A stretch of DNA of 64,000 bases from Leucobacter muris (GTDB lineage: Bacteria > Actinomycetota > Actinomycetes > Actinomycetales > Microbacteriaceae): positions 2,666,001-2,730,000 of the forward strand of contig NZ_CP035037.1 of NCBI RefSeq assembly GCF_004028235.1, given 5' to 3'. Numbering within the stretch: position 1 is the first letter of the stretch; every line of letters begins with the position of its first letter. Below the pieces are notes generated by a model that made no database searches, was not told where the DNA came from, and saw nothing but the letters and a program-made list of their open reading frames with translations. Shown here one piece after another: positions 43,590 through 51,231 of this stretch. Position numbers and translations under genes: made by a program.

Positions 43590-44822
43590 GTGTTGCAGAG
43601 ATGGCGAGATGTGGCCCGGGCGAGCGGTCTCGCCTCCCCCGACGGCTCGACGAGGCCGACGATCTTCGCCGAGATGACAGCGCTCGCGCAGAGCACCGGC
43701 GCCGCGAACCTCGGCCAGGGCTTCCCCGACGGCGACGGTCCCGAGTGGATCCGCGAGATCGCTTCGGCCGCGATCCGCGACGGGGCCAACCAGTACCCGC
43801 CGGGGCGCGGCATTCCCGAGCTGCGCCAGGCGATCGCGGCGCACCAGCTGCGCCACTACGGCATCGAGCTCGATCCGGAGCGCGAGGTGCTCGTCACCGC
43901 CGGCGCCACCGAGGCGATCGCCGCTGCGGTGCTCGCCTTCGCGGGCCCGGGCGACGAGGTGGTGACGCTCGAGCCCTTCTACGACTCCTACGCCGCCGCG
44001 ATCGCGATGGCCGGCGCCGCGCACGTCACCGTGCCCCTCGTGCCAGGCCCCGACGGCTTCCGCCTCGACTCCGCCGCCCTCGACGCGGCGGTCTCCGAGC
44101 GCACGCGCCTGATCCTGCTCAACACCCCGCACAACCCGACCGGCACCGTGCTCTCCCGCGACGAGCTGCAGCTCGTCGCCGACGCGGCCCGGCGGGCCGA
44201 CGCGCTGCTCGTGACCGACGAGGTCTACGAGCACCTCACCTTCGACGGCGACGCGCACACGCCGGTGGCGACGCTGCCCGGCATGGCCGAGCGCACCCTC
44301 ACCATCTCATCGGCGGGCAAGACGTTCTCGCTGACGGGCTGGAAGATCGGCTGGATCGCCGGCCCCGCCGAGCTCATCGAGGCGGTCACCGCGATCAAGC
44401 AGTTCCTCACCTACGCCGGCGGCGCACCCTTCCAGCCCGCGATCGCGCGCGCCCTCGTCGACGGCGACGCCGACATCGCCGAGCTGCGCGACTCGCTCTC
44501 CGCCCGCCGCGACCTGCTCGTGGCCGGTCTGCGCGAGGCGGGCTTCGAGGTGGTCGTGCCGGGCGGCACCTACTTCGTCTGCGCCGACGCGGCGCCGTTC
44601 CTCGCCGAGGGCGACGACGGCGCCGCGTTCGCGCGCGCCCTGCCGGGCCGCATCGGCGTGGCAGGGGTGCCGATCAGCGCGTTCTGCCACGAGGGGTCGG
44701 CTGCGGCGCAGGCGCTCTCCTCCTGGGTGCGCTTCACCTTCGTGAAGGACGAGCGGACCCTGCGCACCGCGGTCGAGCGGCTGCGCGAGCTGGGCGGCGC
44801 CGGCCGGGAGCCTCTGCGATGA
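43590..44822 (+). CDS. aminotransferase class I/II, probable methionine-forming MtnE-type
   Basis: 410 residues from GTG 43590, or TTG 43593. PLP fold type I: NLGQGFPDGDGPEWI, YPPGRGIPELRQAIAAHQ, VTAGATEAIAAAVLAF, LNTPHNPTGTVLSRDEL, LVTDEVYEHLTFDG and the Lys in ISSAGKTFSLTGWKIGW. The sequence resembles the kynurenine/glutamine aminotransferase-YbdL group, which can transaminate 2-keto-4-methylthiobutyrate. Being divergent from mtnCBD, it is the likely final step of methionine salvage, but amino donor and specificity are inferred. Confidence 0.88.
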   Translation: MLQRWRDVARASGLASPDGSTRPTIFAEMTALAQSTGAANLGQGFPDGDGPEWIREIASAAIRDGANQYPPGRGIPELRQAIAAHQLRHYGIELDPEREVLVTAGATEAIAAAVLAFAGPGDEVVTLEPFYDSYAAAIAMAGAAHVTVPLVPGPDGFRLDSAALDAAVSERTRLILLNTPHNPTGTVLSRDELQLVADAARRADALLVTDEVYEHLTFDGDAHTPVATLPGMAERTLTISSAGKTFSLTGWKIGWIAGPAELIEAVTAIKQFLTYAGGAPFQPAIARALVDGDADIAELRDSLSARRDLLVAGLREAGFEVVVPGGTYFVCADAAPFLAEGDDGAAFARALPGRIGVAGVPISAFCHEGSAAAQALSSWVRFTFVKDERTLRTAVERLRELGGAGREPLR

Positions 44823-45292
44823 ACCGCGTCTTCGCCGTCGTCGGAGTGGTGCTCGCCCTGTGGATGTGCGTCGGGCGGTGGCTGTTCGGCATCGGCGGCC
44901 CGCTGACCTGGTGGTACCTGCCCACCATCGGGCTCGTGTTCATCGCGCTGCAGCTCTGGATGGCGCGGCGGGTGCGGATCACTCGGGATCGCGGGCGCCG
45001 CACGAGCCGCAGCACCGTCGTCTCCCTCGCGCTCTCCTGGGCCTGCGCGATCGGCTTCGGCCTCACCGTGCCAGATCTCGTCGACGACCGGCTCGTGTCG
45101 GTGCTGAGCCTCGCCGCCGGATCCGCGTTCTCGGGCGAGATGTCGATCGCGCTCTGCAACCCGCTCGGCATCCTCGCGTTCGCGCTCCTCATCGCCTCGA
45201 TCGTGTTCGCCTACGCCGACGCCCGCGATCCGAAGCCCGAAGAGGATGAGCACCCGGGCGAGGGCGGGATGGTGCCGCACCCCCTCGGCTGA
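44819..45292 (+). CDS. small membrane protein of unknown function
   Basis: 157 residues, ATG overlapping the aminotransferase stop as ATGA. Four hydrophobic segments: VFAVVGVVLALWMCVG, YLPTIGLVFIALQLWMA, VVSLALSWACAIGFGLTV and LGILAFALLIASIVFAYA. The acidic/Pro tail KPEEDEHPGEGG faces the cytoplasm if the N-terminus is inside. No known family is recognised. Translational coupling suggests co-expression with the aminotransferase only. Confidence 0.75.
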   Translation: MNRVFAVVGVVLALWMCVGRWLFGIGGPLTWWYLPTIGLVFIALQLWMARRVRITRDRGRRTSRSTVVSLALSWACAIGFGLTVPDLVDDRLVSVLSLAAGSAFSGEMSIALCNPLGILAFALLIASIVFAYADARDPKPEEDEHPGEGGMVPHPLG

Positions 45293-45360
45293 GACCGGTG
45301 TGACACTTTCTTTCGGCGAGGCGCTCCCGTACGCCCCGGAAAGGTGCCACGATGGGGGGT

Positions 45361-45684
45361 ATGGGCTTCCTCACATACGGCGGCGTGCAGGAGTACGAGT
45401 TCGACGATCGCACGCTCGCGCACCTCAAAGTCGCCATCACGATCAAGCTGCGCAGGCAGGAGAGCTTCCTCATGAGCTGGACCGTTCCAGCGGAGCGCGG
45501 CGGCGGGCGGGTCTCGATCTGGCTCACGCCATCGATCCCGCTGGCCTTCCGCTTCGCCGGCAGCCGCGCACCGCAGCTCGACAAGCAGTGGCTCGCGGTG
45601 CTGAACGAGCTGTCGAACACTCCGAGGGGGCTCATCGTGGTCTCCGAGCAAGAGGCCCAGCAGCACATGAGCGATCAGAAATAG
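45361..45684 (+). CDS. small DUF7882-like protein, copy A
   Basis: 107 residues from ATG 45361. MGFLTYGGVQEYEFDDRTLAHLKV, LRRQESFLMSWT and IWLTPSIPLAFRFAG are shared with the next gene (FLTYG/HLNYG, FDDR, HL, QES, W, IWL, P, F). Homologues in Microbacteriaceae are often mislabelled as ATP-dependent DNA ligase, but there is no ligase motif and the size is wrong. A small beta-rich protein is likely. Function unknown. Confidence 0.75.
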   Translation: MGFLTYGGVQEYEFDDRTLAHLKVAITIKLRRQESFLMSWTVPAERGGGRVSIWLTPSIPLAFRFAGSRAPQLDKQWLAVLNELSNTPRGLIVVSEQEAQQHMSDQK

Positions 45685-45695
45685 GGGAAGCACAC

Positions 45696-45989
45696 ATGGG
45701 CCATCTGAACTACGGCAGCGGCGCGAGGTTCACCTTCGACGACCGCCTGCTCACGCACCTGCGCACCGTCATCCTCGCAAAGCTGAACCTGCAGGAGAGC
45801 CTCGTCTTCACGTGGAGCGACGACCAGCAGCAGCACAGCATCTGGCTGCACCCCTCGGTGCCGGTGCACTTCGAGTTCGACGAGCGCTCGACCGATGAAC
45901 TGAACCCCGCTTGGATCGAGCAACTGCTCGCCTTCGCGAACTCCCAGGGCGGGCTGCGACTCGTCGAGGAACCGCCGCAGCCCAGCTGA
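45696..45989 (+). CDS. small DUF7882-like protein, copy B
   Basis: 97 residues from ATG 45696, 11 nt after copy A, with AGGGGAAG upstream. MGHLNYGSGARFTFDDRLLT, LNLQESLVFTWSDDQQQHSI and IWLHPSVPVHFEF align with copy A, so this is an old tandem duplication. It lacks the basic patch of copy A and is more acidic (pairs of Asp/Glu at the end). No catalytic residues recognised. Confidence 0.75.
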   Translation: MGHLNYGSGARFTFDDRLLTHLRTVILAKLNLQESLVFTWSDDQQQHSIWLHPSVPVHFEFDERSTDELNPAWIEQLLAFANSQGGLRLVEEPPQPS

Positions 45990-46224
45990 TCCCGGAAGAG
46001 GCCCTCGATCCGCGCCCGCGGCTCGAGGGTCTCTTCCGTTCCGCCCTGCCCGCTCCTCTCCTCCCCCCCCCCTTCGCGGCCGCCGCGCTCGCGTGTCTCG
46101 TGCATCTACCGCACTTCGAAGGCGCTGCGCAAGCCCCTGGAGCGTGTTCCACGACGGGAGTAGCGTCGAGTGCACACGAGCGGTCCTGCTCAGATGCGGG
46201 CCGCCTCATGGAAAGGAGCAGGAC

Positions 46225-46494
46225 ATGGGTTTCATTGCTTTTCTCGTGCTCGGCCTGATCGCCGGCGCGATCGCGAAGGCGATCCTTCCGGGTCGGCAGG
46301 GCGGCGGCTGGATCGTGACGCTGCTTCTCGGCGTCGTGGGAGCGATGCTCGGCGGCTGGCTGGGCTCGGTGATCTTCGGGGCGAGCCTCGAGGACTTCTG
46401 GTCGCTGCAGACGTGGCTGCTCGCAATCGGCGGCTCCATCGTGGTGCTGCTGATCTACGGCCTCATCGTCGGCCGCAAGGGCGCCGCGGACTGA
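46225..46494 (+). CDS. GlsB/YeaQ/YmgE family stress-response membrane protein
   Basis: 89 residues from ATG 46225 with AAAGGAG upstream. Three hydrophobic helices with glycine-zipper motifs: GLIAGAIAKAILPGRQGGGW, LLGVVGAMLGGWLGSVIFG and IGGSIVVLLIYGLIVGRKG. The Pfam transglycosylase-associated family is misnamed and contains no catalytic residues. In many bacteria these proteins are induced by osmotic or acid stress. It ends in a GC hairpin with a T run. Confidence 0.9.
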   Translation: MGFIAFLVLGLIAGAIAKAILPGRQGGGWIVTLLLGVVGAMLGGWLGSVIFGASLEDFWSLQTWLLAIGGSIVVLLIYGLIVGRKGAAD

Positions 46495-46512
46495 CCCGAG
46501 GCTCCTGCGCAG

Positions 46513-46549
46513 AGGCCCCCGACCCGGTTCGCCCGGGCTGGGGGCCTTT
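46513..46549 (+). terminator. rho-independent terminator after the GlsB/YeaQ gene
   Basis: AGGCCCCC, interior loop, CCCGG, TTCG loop, CCGGG, GGGGGCCT followed by TT. The most classical terminator in the window. It lies 19 nt after the stop codon and 8 nt before the tRNA 3' end. Confidence 0.8.
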
Positions 46550-46556
46550 GCCGTGC

Positions 46557-46647
46557 TGGCGGAGGGTAGGGGATTTGAACCCCTGAGACGGGGTTACCGC
46601 CTGCTTGTTTTCAAGACAAGTTCCTTCGGCCGCTCGGACAACCCTCC
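46557..46647 (-). tRNA. tRNA-Ser (anticodon UGA)
   Basis: Read on the minus strand it starts GGAGGGTTGTCCGAGCGGCC and ends ACCCTCCGCCA, with CCA encoded. The 7-bp acceptor stem pairs fully, with G as discriminator. The anticodon stem CTTGT/ACAAG holds the loop CTTGAAA, anticodon TGA at 46613-46611. A long variable arm (GCAGGCGGTAACCCCGTC) and TTCAAAT in the T loop are typical of serine tRNA. It decodes UCA and related serine codons. serS lies about 1.15 kb to the right on the same strand. Confidence 0.96.
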
Positions 46648-46910
46648 GCCGAAGAGCTTAGCAAAGCCGCCACCGGGGCGGCGCCGGGCGACCGCGCGGG
46701 CCTGGCAGCCGCGCGAGAGGTCGAAAAGGGTTCGCGATTGCCGAGAGCACAGCACTTTTCGACCGCTCGCGGGCGAGCACGGGCTCCCCGAGCGGGCGCG
46801 GGCCGGGACGATCCCGAGCTCGCGCAAGGCGCTTCCCGGCCGACATCCACGTCTGCCCGACGTCCACGTCTGCCCGACATCCGAGCCCACCTCCCCGGCG
46901 GGCCCGGCCG

Positions 46911-47795
46911 CTATCCCAGCAGCTCGGGGAAGCGCACCCGCAGCGCCGACAGCAGACCGCCCTGCTCGACCGTGCCGGTCACGCGGCCCGCGGCGGCCTG
47001 CACCTCGGGGACGGCCTGCCCCATCGCGACGGAGTCGCCCGAGTGCGCGGCCCAGCGCAGCATGTCGATGTCGTTGCGGCCGTCGCCGGCGGCGAACACC
47101 CGCGAGCGGTCGATGCCGAGGCGCGCGGCGACCACCTCGAGCGCGCTCGCCTTCGTCACGCCGTCGGGGGCGATGTCGAGCCACGACGTGTTGCCGACCG
47201 CGTAGGAGACGTGCGTGAGGCCGAGCGTCTCGACCGCGTCGAGGAACTCCTCGAGCCGGTGGTCGGGCGACACCACGACGACGCGCGAGGCCTGCACGCC
47301 GAGCAGCTGCTCGAACGGCACCATGCGCTGCCGAGACGGCAGCGTGCCGGTGGGGATGGGCTCGGTGTACAGGAAGCCGCCGTCGGCGAGCTCGACCGCG
47401 AAGCGCGCCGTGACGAGCTGGGTGCGGATCTTGCGCAGCGCGTCGCTCGGGTCGAAGGCCTCGACGTACTCGCGGCGATAGGCGCGGTGCGCGAGCGGAT
47501 CGCGGCGCAGGGTCACCGCGCCGTTGGCGGCGATCACCCAGTCGGGGCGGATGCGCAGCCGCTCCACGATCGGCAGCGTCGCGTCCACCGATCGGCCGGT
47601 CGCGATGACGACCTCGTGCCCCGCCTCGTGGAGGGCGCGGATCGCCTCGGCGAGATCGGGGTCGATGCGGCCCCCATCGGGGTCGTCGCCGGCGCCGTGG
47701 AAGCCGTGGTCGAGCACGGTGCCGTCGAGATCGAGGGCGATGATGTGCCGCTGCTCCGCGGCGACCTTGACGGGTGAGGCGGATCCGGGGGTCAT
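46911..47795 (-). CDS. Cof-type HAD phosphatase
   Basis: 294 residues. HAD type IIB: nucleophile IIALDLDGTVLDHG, VVIATGRSVDATLPIVERL, WVIAANGAVTL, then the C2 cap and the end motifs GVTKASALEVVAARLG and FAAGDGRNDIDMLRWA. Such enzymes hydrolyse sugar phosphates or nucleotide-like substrates in the cytoplasm. The start is 1 nt past the serS stop, so the two are co-transcribed. The substrate is unknown. Confidence 0.9.
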   Translation of the reverse strand: MTPGSASPVKVAAEQRHIIALDLDGTVLDHGFHGAGDDPDGGRIDPDLAEAIRALHEAGHEVVIATGRSVDATLPIVERLRIRPDWVIAANGAVTLRRDPLAHRAYRREYVEAFDPSDALRKIRTQLVTARFAVELADGGFLYTEPIPTGTLPSRQRMVPFEQLLGVQASRVVVVSPDHRLEEFLDAVETLGLTHVSYAVGNTSWLDIAPDGVTKASALEVVAARLGIDRSRVFAAGDGRNDIDMLRWAAHSGDSVAMGQAVPEVQAAAGRVTGTVEQGGLLSALRVRFPELLG

Positions 47796-47796
47796 C

Positions 47797-49068
47797 TCAG
47801 GCTCCGACCACCGGCGTGAGCCGCTCGAGACCGCCCAGGTAAGGTCGCAGCGCCTCGGGCACGATCACGCTGCCGTCGGCCTGCTGGTGGGTCTCGAGGA
47901 TCGCGACGAGCCAGCGGGTGGTCGCGAGCGTGCCGTTGAGCGTGGCGACCGGCGCGGTCTTGCCGTTCTCGCCGCGGAAGCGCGTGGCGAGCCGTCGCGA
48001 CTGGTAGGTCGTGCAGTTCGAGGTCGAGGTGAGCTCGCGGTAGGCGCCCTGCGTGGGCACCCAGGCCTCGATGTCGAACTTTCGGGCCGCGCTCGACCCG
48101 AGGTCGCCCGCGGCCACGTCGATCACGCGGTAGTGCAGGCCGAGCGACTGCAGCATGTCCTCCTGCCAGGCGACGAGGCGGTCGTGCTCGGCCTCGGCCT
48201 CGGCCGGGTCGGTGTACACGAACATCTCGAGCTTGTTGAACTGGTGCACGCGCAGGATGCCGCGGGTGTCCTTGCCGTGCGAACCGGCCTCGCGCCGGTA
48301 GCAGGTCGACCAGCCGGCGTAGCGCAGCGGGCCGTTCGACAGGTCGACGATCTCGTCGGCGTGGTAGCCCGCGAGGGCGACCTCGCTGGTGCCGGTGAGG
48401 AAGAGGTCGTCTTCGGGCAGGTGGTAGACCTCGGCGGCGTGCTCGCCGAGGAAGCCGGTGCCGCGCATCACCTCGGGCTTGACGAGCGTGGGCGTGATGA
48501 GGGGCGTGAAGCCGTGCTGCAGCGCCCGGTCGAGGGCGAGGTTCATGAGCGCCAGCTCGAGCCGCGCGCCCACGCCCCGCAGGAAGTAGAAGCGCGCCCC
48601 CGACACCTTCGCGCCCCGCTCCATGTCGATCGCGCCGAGCAGCTCGCCGAGCTCGAGGTGATCGCGGGCCTCGAAGTCGAACTCGGCGCGCTCGCCAACC
48701 TCGCGCAGTGTGACGAAGTTCTCTTCGCCGCCTTCGGGCACACCCTCGATCACGACGTTCTCGATGCGCACGGCGACGGCCTCGAACTCGGCCTCCGCCT
48801 CCTTCGCGCGGGCCTCGGCCGCCTTCACACCGGCCGCGAGCCGCTGGGCCTGCGCGATGAGCGCGGGCTTCTCGTCCTTCGAGGCGGCCTTGACGCGACC
48901 GCCGAACTCCTTCTGCTCGGCGCGCAACCCCTCGAACTCGGTGAGCGCGGCGCGACGGGCCGCATCCGCGGCGAGCGCCTGGTCTACCACCGCCTCATCG
49001 TTTCCTCGCGCGCGCTGGGAGCGCTTGACGGCCTCGGGATCGGTGCGGAGCAGGACTGGATCGATCAC
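47797..49068 (-). CDS. serS: seryl-tRNA synthetase
   Basis: 423 residues from GTG 49068. N-terminal helical coiled-coil arm (residues about 25-105, [20 protein letters not shown]) that grips the tRNA-Ser long variable arm. The catalytic core has motif 1 ([20 protein letters not shown]), motif 2 ([20 protein letters not shown]) and motif 3 ([18 protein letters not shown]). Charges tRNA-Ser with serine. Upstream and divergent, 71 nt away, is the second lipid kinase. Confidence 0.96.
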   Translation of the reverse strand: MIDPVLLRTDPEAVKRSQRARGNDEAVVDQALAADAARRAALTEFEGLRAEQKEFGGRVKAASKDEKPALIAQAQRLAAGVKAAEARAKEAEAEFEAVAVRIENVVIEGVPEGGEENFVTLREVGERAEFDFEARDHLELGELLGAIDMERGAKVSGARFYFLRGVGARLELALMNLALDRALQHGFTPLITPTLVKPEVMRGTGFLGEHAAEVYHLPEDDLFLTGTSEVALAGYHADEIVDLSNGPLRYAGWSTCYRREAGSHGKDTRGILRVHQFNKLEMFVYTDPAEAEAEHDRLVAWQEDMLQSLGLHYRVIDVAAGDLGSSAARKFDIEAWVPTQGAYRELTSTSNCTTYQSRRLATRFRGENGKTAPVATLNGTLATTRWLVAILETHQQADGSVIVPEALRPYLGGLERLTPVVGA

Positions 49069-49127
49069 GCCCCCAGCTTACCCGTGCGCGGAGGTCGCGC
49101 CGTCAGCTGCGCGGCGCACTCCCCCGC

Positions 49128-49133
49128 TACCCT
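49128..49133 (+). promoter_or_regulatory. -10 box TACCCT, probably leaderless start
   Basis: TACCCT ends 6 nt before ATG 49140, so the lipid kinase mRNA probably starts at the ATG. No -35 box recognised. Confidence 0.5.
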
Positions 49134-49139
49134 GGTTGC

Positions 49140-50138
49140 ATGTCTCAGACCCCCGCGCGCAGCCTGCCCGTCGCCGCCGTGGTCTACCACCCGTTCAAGA
49201 CCGACCTCGCGGCGCTGCGCAGCGCGATCGCGCATCACGAGCGCCAGTCGGGCTGGGCGCCGACGCGCTGGTACGAGACCGCGGCCGAGGACGCCGGAAC
49301 GGCGGCGACGCGCAGGGCGCTGACCGAGGGGGCGAGCGTCGTGCTCGCGAGCGGCGGCGACGGCACCGTGCGGGCGGTGGCCGAGGCGCTGAGGGGAACG
49401 GGGATCCCGCTCGCCATCGTGCCGCAGGGCACCGGCAACCTGCTCGCCCGCAACCTGGGCATGCCACTCGGCCGACCCGACGAGGCGGTGCGCGCGGCGT
49501 TCTACGGGCGCGGGCGCCCCATCGATCTCGGAGTGCTGCGGATCGTGCGCGAGGACGAGAGCGAGGACGAGCACGTGTTCCTCGTGCTCACCGGTATGGG
49601 ACTCGACGCCCGGGCGATCTCGGCCACCCGGGCGACGCTGAAGAAGCGCCTGGGCTGGCTCGCCTACGTGGACGCGGGCGTGCGCACCATGCTCAAGGAC
49701 CGTCCGCTGCAGATCCACTACTCGGTCGACCGCTCGCCCGTGAAATCGCTGTCGGTCTACACCGTGATGATCGGCAACTGCGGCCTGATGCCCGGCGGGG
49801 TGCTGCTCATCCCCGACGCGAAGCTCGACGACGGCAAGCTCGACGTGGTGGCGCTGCGACCGCTCGGTCCCTTCTCGTGGCTGCGCATCTGGAACAAGAT
49901 CGGCTGGGAGAACGGGGTGCTGCGCAAGACGAAGGCCGGGCGGCGCATCATCGACCTCGTCAACGACACGAAGAGCGTCAACTACCTGCGCGCCACCCGC
50001 TACGCGCTGTCGGTGCCGCGGCCCGAGCCGGTGCAGCTCGACGGCGACGACTTCGGCCTCGCACTCGCGGTGAACGGCACCGTCGATCCCGGCGCCCTGA
50101 CGGTGCGCGTGCTGCCGGAGTGGAACGCCCCCGTCTGA
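49140..50138 (+). CDS. diacylglycerol/lipid kinase family protein, second copy
   Basis: 332 residues from ATG 49140. Motifs ASGGDGTVRAVAEALRG (about 66-82), VPQGTGNLLARNLGMPLGRP and YTVMIGNCGLMPGGVLLIPD plus LDDGKLDVVALR define the DAGK catalytic domain. The RRIIDLVNDTKSVNYLRATR region near the end differs from the family member at 5373. Single gene, divergent from serS. The exact lipid substrate is unclear. Confidence 0.88.
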   Translation: MSQTPARSLPVAAVVYHPFKTDLAALRSAIAHHERQSGWAPTRWYETAAEDAGTAATRRALTEGASVVLASGGDGTVRAVAEALRGTGIPLAIVPQGTGNLLARNLGMPLGRPDEAVRAAFYGRGRPIDLGVLRIVREDESEDEHVFLVLTGMGLDARAISATRATLKKRLGWLAYVDAGVRTMLKDRPLQIHYSVDRSPVKSLSVYTVMIGNCGLMPGGVLLIPDAKLDDGKLDVVALRPLGPFSWLRIWNKIGWENGVLRKTKAGRRIIDLVNDTKSVNYLRATRYALSVPRPEPVQLDGDDFGLALAVNGTVDPGALTVRVLPEWNAPV

Positions 50139-50148
50139 TCCGCCCGCG

Positions 50149-50245
50149 GCGCGGGATCGCGCTGAGGTGGGGGCCGGATCCGCTCGCCTGCGGCGGGACC
50201 GCTGCGACCGGCCCGTGCCGTCGGGCGCGGCCCCCGATCCCGCGC
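50149..50245. terminator. bulged inverted repeat between convergent genes
   Basis: GCGCGGGATCG (50149-50159) pairs with CGATCCCGCGC (50235-50245), and an inner GGGGGCCG pairs with CGGCCCCC. Possible terminator between the lipid kinase and pheA. The interior is long, so the call is tentative. Confidence 0.4.
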
Positions 50246-50267
50246 GGCGTCGGCGTCGAGCGCGGGT

Positions 50268-51218
50268 CTACGCGTCCTCACCCGAGCGGATCTTGCTCAG
50301 CCAGTCGCGCGCGTCGCGGAAGGTCTCGTCGTCGTGGGCGTCGCGGATGGACGCGACGACGCGGTCGGCGCGCGGGTACGAGCCGAGGAAGACGACGCGG
50401 GGGCTGAACCGCTTCACCCCGAGCAGGGCATCGGCCACCCGCTCGTCCGCCACGTGCCCCTCGGCGTCGATCACGAAGCGGTAGCGCCCCATGCGGTCGC
50501 CGATGGGACGCGAGGCGAGCAGCGTCAGGTTCACGCCGCGCGTGGAGAACTGCTCGAGCAGCTCGAGCAGCGCACCGGCGCGATCCTCGGGCAGCTCGAC
50601 GATGAGGCTGGTCTTGTCGGCCCCGGTCGGCTCGCCGACCGGCTGAGTGCGGCTGACGAGCACGAAGCGGGTGACGGCGTCGGGGTTCTCGGCGATGCCT
50701 TCGGCGAGCACCTCCACGTCGTAGTGCTCCTCGATGCCGGGGGGCGCGATGGCCGCGTCGATGCCCTTCTCGGGGTCGAAGAGGTCGCGCGCGGCCTGCA
50801 CGTTCGACGTCGCGGGCAGGTGGCGATGCCTCGGCACCTGGTCGTCGAGCCAGGCGCGGCACTGACCGTAGGCGACGGGGTGCCCCGAGACGACCGCGAT
50901 GTCCTCGAGACCGGTGCCCGGGCGGGCGACGAGCACGAAGCGCACGGGCACGAGGTACTCGCCGATGATGCGCAGGCCCGGGATGGTCGCGAGGGCGTCC
51001 TGCGCGACCGTCACACCGCCGTCGATCGAGTTCTCGATCGCGATCATGGCGGCGTCGCTGTAGCCGGTGACGACGTCGTTCAGCGCCTCGCCGAGGTTCG
51101 CGACGGGGTTCCACTGCTGGCCGACGGCCTCGGGCACCTGCTTGAGCGCCGCCTCGGTGAAGGTTCCCACCGGCCCCAGGTAGGAGTAGCGGCGGGCGGG
51201 GGCGGGGCTCTGCGACAT
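50268..51218 (-). CDS. pheA: prephenate dehydratase
   Basis: 316 residues from ATG 51218 (MSQSPAPARRYSYLGPVGTF); GTG 51224 is an alternative. PDT domain: YLGPVGTFTEAALKQV, MIAIENSIDGGVTVAQDALA, the catalytic Thr-Arg-Phe in DAVTRFVLVSR, and a C-terminal ACT domain (SLIVELPEDRAGALLELLEQ, ESRPxG-like ASRPIGDRMGRYRFVIDAEG) that binds phenylalanine for feedback control. Converts prephenate to phenylpyruvate. A -10 box TAATCT lies 7 nt before the ATG. Confidence 0.94.
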   Translation of the reverse strand: MSQSPAPARRYSYLGPVGTFTEAALKQVPEAVGQQWNPVANLGEALNDVVTGYSDAAMIAIENSIDGGVTVAQDALATIPGLRIIGEYLVPVRFVLVARPGTGLEDIAVVSGHPVAYGQCRAWLDDQVPRHRHLPATSNVQAARDLFDPEKGIDAAIAPPGIEEHYDVEVLAEGIAENPDAVTRFVLVSRTQPVGEPTGADKTSLIVELPEDRAGALLELLEQFSTRGVNLTLLASRPIGDRMGRYRFVIDAEGHVADERVADALLGVKRFSPRVVFLGSYPRADRVVASIRDAHDDETFRDARDWLSKIRSGEDA

Positions 51219-51225
51219 GCTCACC

Positions 51226-51231
51226 AGATTA
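51226..51231 (-). promoter_or_regulatory. -10 box TAATCT of pheA
   Basis: On the minus strand TAATCT ends 7 nt before ATG 51218, which supports the ATG as start and a leaderless mRNA. No -35 box is obvious. Confidence 0.5.

Noticed and set aside
45361..45684. ATP-dependent DNA ligase
   Set aside because: The label is common for homologues, but 107 residues without a KxDG motif cannot be a ligase.
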